A stretch of 64,000 nt of DNA from assembly GCF_001244995.1 (NCBI RefSeq), contig NZ_LN869529.1, forward strand, positions 971,264-1,035,263, given 5' to 3'. The position numbers and the translations under genes were made by a program. Position 1 is the stretch's first letter. Each line of letters starts with the position of its first letter. The notes below the pieces were generated by a model. That model ran no database searches, was not told the origin of the DNA, and worked only from the letters and a program-made list of their open reading frames with translations. Of this stretch, positions 8,261-16,119 are shown piece by piece. This DNA is from Intestinimonas massiliensis (ex Afouda et al. 2020) (GTDB lineage: Bacteria > Bacillota > Clostridia > Oscillospirales > Oscillospiraceae).

Positions 8261-8270
8261 TTATTGTGCG
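8251..8270. other. Candidate left end (attL) of the conjugative element
   Basis: The recombinase reading frame is broken between GTGAAAGA and TTATTGTGCG. GATTATTGTG at the break recurs inverted (CACAATAATC) at 8356-8365, as ends bound by large serine recombinases often carry such dyads. The core dinucleotide and the matching right end cannot be read because the right end lies outside the window. Confidence 0.45.
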
Positions 8271-8276
8271 ATAATA

Positions 8277-8336
8277 GGACTAAATCAGAAAGACCTTGAA
8301 AATCAAGGCATTCTGGCTTAGTCCCTTCTTTTTTTG
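8277..8336 (+). terminator. Long hairpin plus T-run at the element's left edge
   Basis: Nested stems GGACTAA/TTAGTCC, CAGAA/TTCTG and CCTTG/CAAGG form one interrupted rod (8277-8324), followed by CTTCTTTTTTT. It can terminate transcripts coming from the relic promoter at 7923 and so insulate the incoming element. Confidence 0.7.
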
Positions 8337-8414
8337 ACCGAAAACAAAGGACTTTCACAATAATCAAGCAAGCCGGAGGGTGCTGCTGCACACTTCCGGC
8401 AGAAGGAGGATATA

Positions 8415-8723
8415 GTGGGTGCTATCAAAGTCTTCTTGAAGGAGGTTCTGCTTCCAATCGCGCTTGCGTTCTGCCTCGCGTCATTTCTCAAGCCGATCTA
8501 TATGCCTGACGGCGTATGTGACTACTTCCTTATGTGGATCTGCGTCGGCTTGCCATTCGGCATCCGGAAGATGTGCCTCTGGCTCGTTCCCAGCGGCTAC
8601 GGTATCTCCGGCTCAGTCGGCATCTTCGCATTGAACTTAATCATAGGCGGTCTTATCGGAGGACTTGCCTTCTTCATCGGGCTGCTGCTCGGTGTCATTC
8701 ATACCATCCGAGAAATCATCTGA
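8415..8723 (+). CDS. DUF6050-family membrane protein
   Basis: 102 residues, three hydrophobic segments (LLPIALAFCLASFL, CDYFLMWICVGLPFGI, LNLIIGGLIGGLAFFIGLLL). It matches the small membrane proteins (DUF6050) found at the left end of related ICEs; role unknown. The start is a GTG at 8415 with AAGGAGG 7 bases upstream. A strong terminator follows, so it is transcribed as a single gene. Confidence 0.6.
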   Translation: MGAIKVFLKEVLLPIALAFCLASFLKPIYMPDGVCDYFLMWICVGLPFGIRKMCLWLVPSGYGISGSVGIFALNLIIGGLIGGLAFFIGLLLGVIHTIREII

Positions 8724-8738
8724 ACTACATCGTAAACG

Positions 8739-8791
8739 AAGAGGGTTTGTTTCTTCTCCAATTTGGAGTAAGAAGCAAACCCTCTTTTTTT
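8739..8791 (+). terminator. Strong Rho-independent terminator after the DUF6050 gene
   Basis: AAGAGGGTTTG...CAAACCCTCTT forms an outer stem with an inner CTCCAATTTGGAG stem, followed by seven Ts. The A-rich left flank lets it work on the other strand as well. Confidence 0.92.
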
Positions 8792-8849
8792 GTTGCCCAA
8801 AAGCCGGAATATTTGCTGGCGATGCGGCGAAGGAAAGGAGTTTTTAAGC

Positions 8850-9098
8850 ATGAAACGCATGACAGCCGGTGATCTGCAAGCACTGGAATTGCTGATGCAG
8901 ACCACACCCGGCTTTGAGCATTATGACAGCGGTGTGGATGGCATTCTCCCTGAGTGCCGAAGCTGCCGCTTTCATCGTCCCTTCTGGAAATATCAGTCCT
9001 GCGTGTTTGCGGAGTGTCCCTACTGCTGCAATCCCGTTTCAACCCTCAAAAATCAAAGTGGCACATCTGATGCCGGAAAGGAAGCCAGTCATGGATAA
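8850..9098 (+). CDS. Small cysteine-rich ICE protein
   Basis: 82 residues. Central Cys cluster ECRSCRFHRPFWKYQSC...AECPYCC suggests a zinc-binding fold. The ATG at 8850 lies 9 bases after AAAGGAG. It overlaps the next gene by eight bases, so they are probably translated together. The function is not recognised; it belongs to the conserved left module of this ICE type. Confidence 0.6.
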   Translation: MKRMTAGDLQALELLMQTTPGFEHYDSGVDGILPECRSCRFHRPFWKYQSCVFAECPYCCNPVSTLKNQSGTSDAGKEASHG

Positions 9099-9852
9099 CA
9101 AAATCGAAATCTTCAAGAATGAACAGTTTGGTGAGGTAAGAACGATCCTCGAAGGAGAAAAAGTTCTGTTCTGTGCGGCAGATGTTGCAAAGGCACTCGG
9201 TTACACCAACCCGAACAAGGCGGTCAACGACCATTGCAGGGCTATAACGAAATGTTCTACCCCTATCAGCGGGAAAGTTCAGAGTATCAACTTCATCCCG
9301 GAAGGAGACGTTTATCGGCTAATTATTCGCAGCAAACTTCCTGCGGCTGAAAAGTTTGAACTGTGGGTATTTGATGAGGTCATTCCTACCATTCGCAAGA
9401 CCGGCGGCTACATGACGGACTCCCTTCTGGAACGCATTCAGAAGGAACCTGCGGTCATTGTGGAGTTTGCTCAGGCGTTGATTTTGGAAAAGAATCGCGT
9501 AAAGGCTCTTGAGTGTGAGCTGATCACGGCAAAGCCCAAAGCCGATTACTACGACGCCTTCATCAATCCGGATGACTGCACCAATATCCGAACGACGGCG
9601 AAGGAACTGAAAATCCCGGAGCGCAAGTTCGTCCAGTTCCTTCTCAAAGAAAAGTACCTGTTCCGCTCTCCTTCCGGGCAGCTTCTTCCCTACAACAAGG
9701 ACAGCAATGCCGGACTGTTCATCGTCCGCGATTTTGTGACGTTCTGCTACACCGGTTCTCAGACCTACTTCACGCCGAAGGGCAAGGAGGTCATCCGAAT
9801 GAAGTTCCAGAAAAAGTGCGGCGAAGAACTGCTTTCCAAGATGGCAAGGTGA
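9091..9852 (+). CDS. BRO-N/KilAC phage-type antirepressor
   Basis: 253 residues. N-terminal BRO domain (about 1-105; VLFCAADVAKALGYTNPNKAV, ISGKVQSINFIPEGDVYRLI, FELWVFDEVIPTIRKTGGYM) and C-terminal ANT/KilAC DNA-binding domain (about 130-250; DCTNIRTTAKELKIPERKF, YFTPKGKEVI). Such proteins relieve repression in phages and ICEs, often by binding XRE repressors. The ATG at 9091 follows GGAAAGGA. It may counter the XRE regulators encoded at 31.6, 47.5 or 59.3 kb, which is inference. Confidence 0.88.
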   Translation: MDNKIEIFKNEQFGEVRTILEGEKVLFCAADVAKALGYTNPNKAVNDHCRAITKCSTPISGKVQSINFIPEGDVYRLIIRSKLPAAEKFELWVFDEVIPTIRKTGGYMTDSLLERIQKEPAVIVEFAQALILEKNRVKALECELITAKPKADYYDAFINPDDCTNIRTTAKELKIPERKFVQFLLKEKYLFRSPSGQLLPYNKDSNAGLFIVRDFVTFCYTGSQTYFTPKGKEVIRMKFQKKCGEELLSKMAR

Positions 9853-9857
9853 TTTTC

Positions 9858-10754
9858 GTGGCAGTCTATCGCGTAAATAAAAATCGTGGCTATACCGTCA
9901 TGGCGAACTTCCACCTCCGAGACAAGAGCCTGTCACTCAAGGCGGTCGGTCTTCTCTCAAAGATGCTCTCGTTCAATGATGGCTGGAAGTTCTCAACCAA
10001 GGGACTTTCTGCAATCTGCAAGGAAGGTCCGGATGCCATTCTCTCCGCGCTCCGTGAGCTTGAAAAGCACGGCTACCTTGTCCGGCACCGGCAGAGAGAC
10101 GGTAAAGGCAGGATGAGCAGCACAATCTTTGAGATATACGAAGAGCCGCAGGAGTCCGCGCCAGAACGGGAAATACCACACACGGAAAATCCATGTGTGG
10201 AGAAGCCAGATGTGGATAATCCACGCGGGGATAGGTCCGCACAAATAAATACTGATCAAGTAATTACCCAAGAAAGAAATACTCTCTCAAAGAACTATCA
10301 ATCCATCAATCTTGATGGGATGGACAGGATGGATGAGCGAAGCGAGTATGAAGAGATTATCAAAGAGAATCTTGACTACGACATTCTCTGTCAGGATCCG
10401 AAGTTCGATAAAGACCGCTTCCGGGAGATCATGGACATCATGCTGGATGCCGTCTGTTCCACTGCGCCGACCATCCGCATCAATGGCGAGGATATGCCGC
10501 AGCAAGTAGTCAAATCCCGCTTTCTCAAGCTGAATAGCAGCCACATTGAGTACGTTCTGGAAGCAATGAACAAGAACCCGTCAGACATCCGTAATATCCG
10601 GGCGTACCTGTTGACCGCTCTGTATAACGCCTCTCTGACGATAGACAATTACTACTCCGCCCTCGTCAATCATGATTTCTACGGGCAGGACAGATCGGCA
10701 GGGTCAAAGAAGCCGAAGACCTACGATTATAGCCTTTGTGAAGACACTCTTTAA
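9858..10754 (+). CDS. DUF6017/winged-helix replication-type protein
   Basis: 298 residues. An N-terminal winged-helix domain (about 1-90: YRVNKNRGYTVMANFHLRD, LSLKAVGLLSKMLS, AILSALRELEKHGYLVRHR) resembles RepA/DnaD-type replication initiators. A variable linker follows, then a helical C-terminal domain of the DUF6017 type (IMDIMLDAVCSTAPTIRING to the end). It probably serves ICE replication after excision. GTG 9858 is chosen as start because AAGGTG lies just before it and homologues begin with VAVYRV; a longer ATG start at 9816 would overlap the antirepressor. Confidence 0.75.
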   Translation: MAVYRVNKNRGYTVMANFHLRDKSLSLKAVGLLSKMLSFNDGWKFSTKGLSAICKEGPDAILSALRELEKHGYLVRHRQRDGKGRMSSTIFEIYEEPQESAPEREIPHTENPCVEKPDVDNPRGDRSAQINTDQVITQERNTLSKNYQSINLDGMDRMDERSEYEEIIKENLDYDILCQDPKFDKDRFREIMDIMLDAVCSTAPTIRINGEDMPQQVVKSRFLKLNSSHIEYVLEAMNKNPSDIRNIRAYLLTALYNASLTIDNYYSALVNHDFYGQDRSAGSKKPKTYDYSLCEDTL

Positions 10755-10797
10755 TGAATACCATCGTGAGCAATGCTCGGAAAGGAGGACAGTGTAA

Positions 10798-10833
10798 ATG
10801 AAAAGCATCTATCGCCGGATTGTGCCGCCTTAG
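10798..10833 (+). other. Possible leader peptide, 11 codons
   Basis: ATG 10798 follows a near-perfect ribosome site (AAAGGAGG) and encodes MKSIYRRIVPP before a stop, immediately followed by a GCCG...CGGC inverted repeat. It could be a leader peptide or the remains of a gene. The rest of the 130-base gap before pcfB holds no other feature. Confidence 0.25.
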
Positions 10834-10884
10834 CTTCGGCAGCAGTCCCCATAATCATTCCAATGAAAGGAGGTAAACGCCGCA

Positions 10885-11376
10885 ATGCAGGATGAAGTCA
10901 ACACCAAAGTTGTTGCAATCATGATCAAGGGCGGCAAAATCTCAGCCGAGGTGCTGAAAAAGGCACTGGACAAGTTCGTGCAGGAGATCGAGAAAGCGCA
11001 GAAGCAGATGCAGCAGCCCAAAACCTATCGCGGCAAACAGTCAATCAAGCATCTGATGAGCCAGAACGCCGCCATCTCCAACATCGAAGTGACGGATGGC
11101 AATATCAAATCCTTTGAGCGGACTGCCAGCAAATACGGTCTGGACTTTGCGCTCAAGAAGGACGTTTCCGTAGAACCGCCCAGCTATCTTGTCTTCTTCA
11201 AGGGACGGGACGTTGATGTCATGACCGCCGCCTTCAAGGAGTTCTCTGCCAAGACTGTCAAGCAGAAGGAACAGCCGTCCATCCGGCACAAGCTGGATCA
11301 GGAGAAAGCCCAGAGCAAGGCGCAGCACAAGGAGAAAGTCAAGGTCAAGACCAAGGATCGGGGTGTGGAGCTGTGA
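10885..11376 (+). CDS. PcfB family (DUF3801) conjugation protein
   Basis: 163 residues. N-terminal DUF3801/PcfB domain (about 1-110: VVAIMIKGGKISAEVLKKAL, SFERTASKYGLDFALKKD, YLVFFKGRDVDVMTAAFKEF). In Enterococcus plasmid pCF10, PcfB lies next to the coupling protein PcfC and is needed for transfer. Here the next gene is the VirD4 coupling protein, overlapping by four bases. The C-terminus is a basic tail starting PSIRHKL and ending GVEL, shared with three other proteins of this element (see findings). AAAGGAGG upstream supports ATG 10885. Confidence 0.87.
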   Translation: MQDEVNTKVVAIMIKGGKISAEVLKKALDKFVQEIEKAQKQMQQPKTYRGKQSIKHLMSQNAAISNIEVTDGNIKSFERTASKYGLDFALKKDVSVEPPSYLVFFKGRDVDVMTAAFKEFSAKTVKQKEQPSIRHKLDQEKAQSKAQHKEKVKVKTKDRGVEL

Positions 11377-13142
11377 GCAAACCCGATGTGAAGAAGCTCA
11401 TTCTTCTGAACCTTCCGTATGTCTTCGCCTTCTACTTTGCGGATAAGATCGCCGCCGTGTTTCGTCTCGCTCCCGGCACGGAGTTCATCGACAAGCTGAC
11501 AAACGGCTTTGCCGTGTTCGGCACTGCCTTCGCAAATCCGCTGCCCAGCTTTCATCCCGTTGATCTGCTCATCGGTGTGATTGCCGGTGCGCTGCTCAAG
11601 CTGGCGGTCTATGTCAAGGGTAAGAACCGCAAGAAGTTCCGGCAGGGCGAAGAGTACGGCTCTGCCCGATGGGGCAAGCCGGAGGACATCAAGCCGTACA
11701 CGGATCCGGAGTTCTCGAACAACGTCATCTTGACGCAAACGGAGTTCCTGACCATGAACAGCCGCCCGAAGCAGCCGAAATACGCCCGCAACAAAAATAT
11801 CCTTGTCATCGGCGGTTCTGGCTCAGGCAAGACGCGCTTTTTCGTGAAGCCAAATCTGATGCAGATGCACAGCAGCTACGTTGTCACCGACCCAAAGGGT
11901 ACGGTGCTGGTGGAGTGCGGCAAAATGCTTGAAAAGGGCGGCTATGTCATCAAGTCGCTGAACACCATCAATTTCCGGAAATCCATGCACTACAACCCGT
12001 TCAGCTACATCCGCAGCGAGAAGGACATCCTCAAGCTGGTCAATACGATCATCGTCAACACGAAGGGAGATGGCGATAAGTCCGGCGAAGATTTTTGGGT
12101 GAAGGCGGAGAAGCTGTACTATACAGCCCTCATCGGTTACATCTGGTACGAGGCACCCGACCACGAGAAAAACTTTACTACCCTGCTCGAAATGATCAAT
12201 GCCTCGGAAGCCAGAGAGGACGATGAGACCTTCAAGAACCCAGTGGATGTCATGTTCGACGAGCTGGAAGCCCGCGACCCTGACCACTTTGCGGTCAAGC
12301 AATACCGCAAATACAAGTTGGCGGCGGGCAAAACCGCGAAGTCGATTTTGATTTCCTGCGGTGCAAGGCTTGCGCCCTTCGACATCGCAGAGCTGCGGGA
12401 GCTGATGAGCTACGATGAGATGGAGCTGGACACCATTGGAGACCGGAAGACGGCACTGTTCGTCATCATTTCCGATACCGATGACACCTTCAATTTCGTC
12501 GTGGCGATCATGTATTCCCAGCTCTTCAACCTTCTCTGCGACAAAGCAGATGACGTTTACAACGGACGGCTTCCCGTCCATGTGCGCTGTCTGCTGGACG
12601 AGTTTGCGAACATCGGTCAAATTCCGAAGTTTGATAAGCTCATCGCCACCATCCGAAGCCGGGAAATCTCGGCGTCAATCATCTTGCAGTCCCAGTCTCA
12701 GCTCAAGACCATCTACAAGGATGCGGCAGACACCATCACGGGCAACTGCGACTGCACTCTTTTCCTCGGCGGCAAGGAGAAATCTACCCTAAAGGAAATC
12801 AGCGAGGTGCTGGGCAAGGAGACTATCGACCTTTACAACACCTCAGAAACCCGTTCCAACAACAACTCTTATGGCTTGAATTATCAGAAAACCGGCAAGG
12901 AACTGATGTCTCAGGATGAGATCGCCGTCATGGACGGAGCCAAGTGTATTTTGCAGCTTCGAGGCGTGAGACCTTTTCTCAGTAACAAATACGACATTAC
13001 GAAGCATCCAAAGTACCGGCAGCTCTCCGACTATGACAAGCGGAACGCCTTTGACATCGAGAAATACCGGCAGCACAAGCTGGTGGTCAAGCCCGATGAC
13101 ACATTCGACCTCTATGATATGGGCGAGGTCGATGCAGATTAA
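11373..13142 (+). CDS. VirD4-like coupling ATPase, CD1115 family
   Basis: 589 residues. The type IV coupling protein that brings the relaxosome to the secretion channel. Two N-terminal membrane segments (about 8-25 and 65-85), Walker A NILVIGGSGSGKTRFF at about residue 140-155, the VTDPKGTVL segment, and the C-terminal LLDEFANIGQIPKFD Walker B region with RSREISASIILQSQSQL (motif III). It starts with a GTG inside GTGA overlapping the pcfB stop. A strong terminator follows, so the first part of the transfer operon ends here. Confidence 0.95.
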   Translation: MSKPDVKKLILLNLPYVFAFYFADKIAAVFRLAPGTEFIDKLTNGFAVFGTAFANPLPSFHPVDLLIGVIAGALLKLAVYVKGKNRKKFRQGEEYGSARWGKPEDIKPYTDPEFSNNVILTQTEFLTMNSRPKQPKYARNKNILVIGGSGSGKTRFFVKPNLMQMHSSYVVTDPKGTVLVECGKMLEKGGYVIKSLNTINFRKSMHYNPFSYIRSEKDILKLVNTIIVNTKGDGDKSGEDFWVKAEKLYYTALIGYIWYEAPDHEKNFTTLLEMINASEAREDDETFKNPVDVMFDELEARDPDHFAVKQYRKYKLAAGKTAKSILISCGARLAPFDIAELRELMSYDEMELDTIGDRKTALFVIISDTDDTFNFVVAIMYSQLFNLLCDKADDVYNGRLPVHVRCLLDEFANIGQIPKFDKLIATIRSREISASIILQSQSQLKTIYKDAADTITGNCDCTLFLGGKEKSTLKEISEVLGKETIDLYNTSETRSNNNSYGLNYQKTGKELMSQDEIAVMDGAKCILQLRGVRPFLSNKYDITKHPKYRQLSDYDKRNAFDIEKYRQHKLVVKPDDTFDLYDMGEVDAD

Positions 13143-13221
13143 AGCCCCGTCGCTGCACTGCGCAGTGGGTAAAGCCTGATGGCTTATCCCAAAGCAGAAC
13201 AGCGACGGGGCTTCTTTTTTT
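13142..13221 (+). terminator. Terminator after the VirD4 gene
   Basis: AAGCCCCGTCGCTG pairs with CAGCGACGGGGCTT, enclosing two small hairpins (CACTGCGCAGTG and AAGCC/GGCTT), then a run of Ts. Transcription of the pilin genes beyond it needs read-through or a promoter in 13215-13265, which I could not identify. Confidence 0.9.
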
Positions 13222-13276
13222 ATGCCCATTTTCAAAAATACACACTCAACTTTCATCGATTCAAGGAGGAAAATCT

Positions 13277-13492
13277 ATGGCTTTTATCAATCAGGCTGTC
13301 ACGGTTCTTCAGACGCTTGTTATCGCCCTCGGCGCAGGTCTCGCAGTGTGGGGTGTTGTCAATCTCATGGAAGGCTACGGCAACGACAACCCCGGTGCCA
13401 AGTCTCAGGGCATCAAGCAGCTCATGGCTGGCGGTGGTGTGGTGCTGATCGGCACGACCCTCATCCCTCTGCTCTCCGGTCTGTTCGGTTAA
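13277..13492 (+). CDS. Maff2 family pilin-like protein, copy 1
   Basis: 71 residues, two hydrophobic segments (AVTVLQTLVIALGAGLAVWG and MAGGGVVLIGTTLIPLLSGL) joined by a polar loop with EGYGNDNPGAKSQG. This is the Maff2 family of ICE membrane proteins; size and topology suggest the VirB2-type pilin subunit. AAGGAGGAAAA precedes the ATG. It is the first of two tandem copies whose proteins are identical. Confidence 0.9.
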   Translation: MAFINQAVTVLQTLVIALGAGLAVWGVVNLMEGYGNDNPGAKSQGIKQLMAGGGVVLIGTTLIPLLSGLFG

Positions 13493-13586
13493 TCCGGCAG
13501 CCGCGCAGAAGTAACCATCGGGGCGGGTGCTGGAAAAGGCACTCGCCCTTCACAATTCACCAACGATTTAAGGAGGAAATTCAAGT

Positions 13587-13802
13587 ATGGCATTTATCAA
13601 TCAGGCAGTTACGGTTCTCCAGACGCTTGTTATCGCCCTCGGCGCAGGTCTTGCGGTGTGGGGCGTTGTCAACCTCATGGAAGGCTACGGCAACGACAAC
13701 CCCGGCGCTAAGTCTCAGGGCATCAAGCAGCTCATGGCTGGCGGCGGTGTGGTGCTGATCGGCACGACCCTCATCCCTCTGCTCTCCGGTTTGTTCGGCT
13801 AA
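13587..13802 (+). CDS. Maff2 family pilin-like protein, copy 2
   Basis: 71 residues identical in protein sequence to copy 1, 94 bases downstream, with only silent DNA differences. The duplicated unit includes the ribosome site (about 13266-13492 and 13576-13802); the spacer between copies is unrelated. Two copies may raise the dose of a structural subunit needed in large amounts. Confidence 0.9.
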   Translation: MAFINQAVTVLQTLVIALGAGLAVWGVVNLMEGYGNDNPGAKSQGIKQLMAGGGVVLIGTTLIPLLSGLFG

Positions 13803-13841
13803 TCCACGGCAAGCCCAGCTTAACCGAAGGGTGGTGAAATA

Positions 13842-14711
13842 TTGGGCAGCATTTTAGAAAAGATCGAACAGGCTCTCAAGGATATGCTGATCGGATGGAT
13901 CGAGAGCAACCTGACCAATATGTTCACCGATGTCAATGAGAAGGTAGGAACGATTGCCGCCGAGGTCGGACAAACCCCGTCCGGCTGGAACGGCGGCGTG
14001 TACCAGATGATCCGGGGACTATCCGAAAACGTGATAGTCCCCATCGCTGGTATCATCATCACCTTCGTTTTGTGCTATGAACTGATCTCCATGATCACCG
14101 AGAAAAACAACCTTCACGACATGGACACATGGATGTTCTTCAAGTGGTTTTTCAAGGCGGCTGTGGCGATCTATCTTGTGACGCACACGTTTGACATCGT
14201 GATGGCAGTATTCGACATCGGGCAGAACGTAGTTTCCGGTGCAGCAGGAGTCATCCACGGCAACACGAGCATTGACATTGAAGCGACGATTGCGCAGATG
14301 CGTACCGGTATGGAGAACATGGGTGTCGGAGAACTGCTCGGACTGTCGATAGAAACGCTCCTGATCAGCCTGTGCCTCAAAATCATGGCGATCCTCATTA
14401 CGGTCATTCTCTACGGGCGCATGATTGAGATTTACTGCACCGTGAGCGTTGCGCCTATTCCCATTGCAACCATGAGCAACCGCGAATGGGGCAGCATCGG
14501 CACGAACTATCTGAAAGGTCTGTTTGCTCTGGCATTTCAGGGCTTTCTCATCATGGTCTGCGTCGGCATCTATGCGGTGCTGATCAACGGCATGATCATC
14601 GCAGACAACATTCATTCGGCTCTGTTCTCTGTGGCAGCGTACACGGTCATTCTGTGCTTCTCGCTGTTCAAGACCGGAAGCCTCGCAAAATCCATTTTCC
14701 ATGCGCACTAA
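13842..14711 (+). CDS. VirB6/TrbL-like channel protein, CD1112 family
   Basis: 289 residues. A polytopic inner-membrane channel protein with five or six hydrophobic segments (VIVPIAGIIITFVLCYELI, FFKAAVAIYLVTHTFDIVM, IMAILITVILYGRM, GFLIMVCVGIYAVLI, SVAAYTVILCFSLF) and a conserved cytoplasmic stretch CTVSVAPIPIATM. Start is TTG 13842, 7 bases after GGTGG. The position after the pilin genes matches related ICEs. Confidence 0.9.
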   Translation: MGSILEKIEQALKDMLIGWIESNLTNMFTDVNEKVGTIAAEVGQTPSGWNGGVYQMIRGLSENVIVPIAGIIITFVLCYELISMITEKNNLHDMDTWMFFKWFFKAAVAIYLVTHTFDIVMAVFDIGQNVVSGAAGVIHGNTSIDIEATIAQMRTGMENMGVGELLGLSIETLLISLCLKIMAILITVILYGRMIEIYCTVSVAPIPIATMSNREWGSIGTNYLKGLFALAFQGFLIMVCVGIYAVLINGMIIADNIHSALFSVAAYTVILCFSLFKTGSLAKSIFHAH

Positions 14712-14724
14712 GGAGGTCGGCAGC

Positions 14725-15294
14725 ATGAAGAAGTACAGCATCATCTACGCCGATCCCCCTTGGGCGTATCGGACTTACTCCAAGAAGGGACAGGGGCGGT
14801 CGGCAGAAAGCCATTATCCGACGATGTGCATTGAAGACATCAAGGCACTTCCGGTTGGCGAACTGGCTGCGAAGGACTGCGCTCTGTTCCTCTGGATCAC
14901 GTTCCCATGCCTCTGTGAAGCACTCGAAGTGCTGACGGCATGGGGCTTTTCTTATAAGACCGTGGCTTTTGTATGGGTGAAGCAAAACCGCAAGAACGAT
15001 GACCTCTTCACCGGCATGGGGTATTGGACAAGGGCAAACGCGGAAATCTGCATCCTTGCCACGAAGGGACATCCGAAGCGAGTTGACGCCGGTGTGCGTC
15101 AGGTCATCCTCAGCCACATCGAAGAGCATTCCAAAAAGCCGGATGAGGCGCGGGAACGCATTGTTCGGCTCATGGGAGACCTTCCCCGCGTAGAGCTTTT
15201 TGCCCGTCAGTCTCCCGAAGGCTGGGACGTTTGGGGCAACGAGGTCGAATGCACGGCACATCTTCCAATGGAGGAAACACCATGCTGCGGCTAA
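14725..15294 (+). CDS. MT-A70 family adenine methyltransferase
   Basis: 189 residues. The catalytic DPPW motif (IIYADPPWAYRTYSKKG) is at residues 8-14 and the family FLWITFPCLCEALEVLTAWG and GMGYWTRANAEICILATKG segments follow. MT-A70 enzymes place N6-methyladenine on nucleic acid; in mobile elements they protect DNA from host restriction. ATG 14725 follows AAGGAGG. It has no partner endonuclease nearby, so it is an orphan methylase set among transfer genes. Confidence 0.9.
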   Translation: MKKYSIIYADPPWAYRTYSKKGQGRSAESHYPTMCIEDIKALPVGELAAKDCALFLWITFPCLCEALEVLTAWGFSYKTVAFVWVKQNRKNDDLFTGMGYWTRANAEICILATKGHPKRVDAGVRQVILSHIEEHSKKPDEARERIVRLMGDLPRVELFARQSPEGWDVWGNEVECTAHLPMEETPCCG

Positions 15295-15770
15295 AACCTA
15301 TCTCTCTTCGAGACGCCAACGAGTATGTCCGGAAGTATCACCGGCATCATAAGCCGGTTGCCGGTCACAAGTTTTCCATCGGCTGTGAAGCAGACGGTGA
15401 GCTGGTCGGTGTAATCATCGCCGGGCGTCCCGTCAGCCGGTATCTGGATGACGGCTTCACATTGGAGGTTACAAGGCTATGCACCAACGGGGCGAAGAAC
15501 GCTTGCAGCCTTCTCTACGGCGCGGCGGCAAGAGCTGCTGCGGCTATGGGCTATAAGCGCATCATCACCTACACGCTGGAAAGCGAAAACGGGGCAAGCC
15601 TTCGGGCTTCCGGCTGGATCTGTCAAGGCAAAGCGGGTGGGCTTCGCTGGACAGGCAAGCGTCAGCCGAAGGAGGATCAATATCCCGCACAAATGAAGCT
15701 GCGCTATGAAAAGCAGCTTAGAAAGGAGGAAACAGTCAATGGCATTTGTTCCGGTCCCGAAGGATCTTAA
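15282..15770 (+). CDS. XF1762 family (GNAT-like) protein
   Basis: 162 residues. The sequence FSIGCEADGELVGVIIAGRPVSR...LEVTRLCTNGAKNACS, AAMGYKRIITYTLESENGAS resembles the XF1762 family of N-acetyltransferase-like proteins common in phages and ICEs. It follows MT-A70 with a 13-base overlap and its last 32 bases overlap PrgI. The biochemical role is unknown; a role in modifying a small molecule or base is only a guess from fold. Confidence 0.7.
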   Translation: MLRLKPISLRDANEYVRKYHRHHKPVAGHKFSIGCEADGELVGVIIAGRPVSRYLDDGFTLEVTRLCTNGAKNACSLLYGAAARAAAAMGYKRIITYTLESENGASLRASGWICQGKAGGLRWTGKRQPKEDQYPAQMKLRYEKQLRKEETVNGICSGPEGS

Positions 15771-16119
15771 CCGCGTCAAAACGAAGGTCATGTTCAACCT
15801 GACCAAGCGGCAGCTCATTTGTTTTTCCATCGCTGCGGCGGTCGGCGTCCCGATCTTCTTTCTGGCGAAGGCGCATCTCGACTTGTCTACGGCGGCAATG
15901 CTGATGGTGGTGATCATGCTCCCGTTCATCTTCTTCGCGCTTTACGAGAAGGACGGTCAGCCCGCCGAAAAGTATCTGTACCACATCGTACAGTCCATGT
16001 TCATCCGGGACAAGGTGCGTCCCTATCGCACTAACAATCTCTACGCTGAAATTCAGCAGAAAATCAAAGAACAGGAGGAATTGCAGCTTGAACAACAGCA
16101 CAGCAAAGGCAAAGCCTAA
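15739..16119 (+). CDS. PrgI family conjugation membrane protein
   Basis: 126 residues with two adjacent membrane helices (LICFSIAAAVGVPIFFLA and AAMLMVVIMLPFIFFALY) and a basic start (MAFVPVPKDLNRVKTKVMF). PrgI proteins are the VirB3-like partner of VirB4 in Gram-positive systems, and virB4 follows directly with a 32-base overlap. AAAGGAGG precedes ATG 15739. Confidence 0.9.
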   Translation: MAFVPVPKDLNRVKTKVMFNLTKRQLICFSIAAAVGVPIFFLAKAHLDLSTAAMLMVVIMLPFIFFALYEKDGQPAEKYLYHIVQSMFIRDKVRPYRTNNLYAEIQQKIKEQEELQLEQQHSKGKA

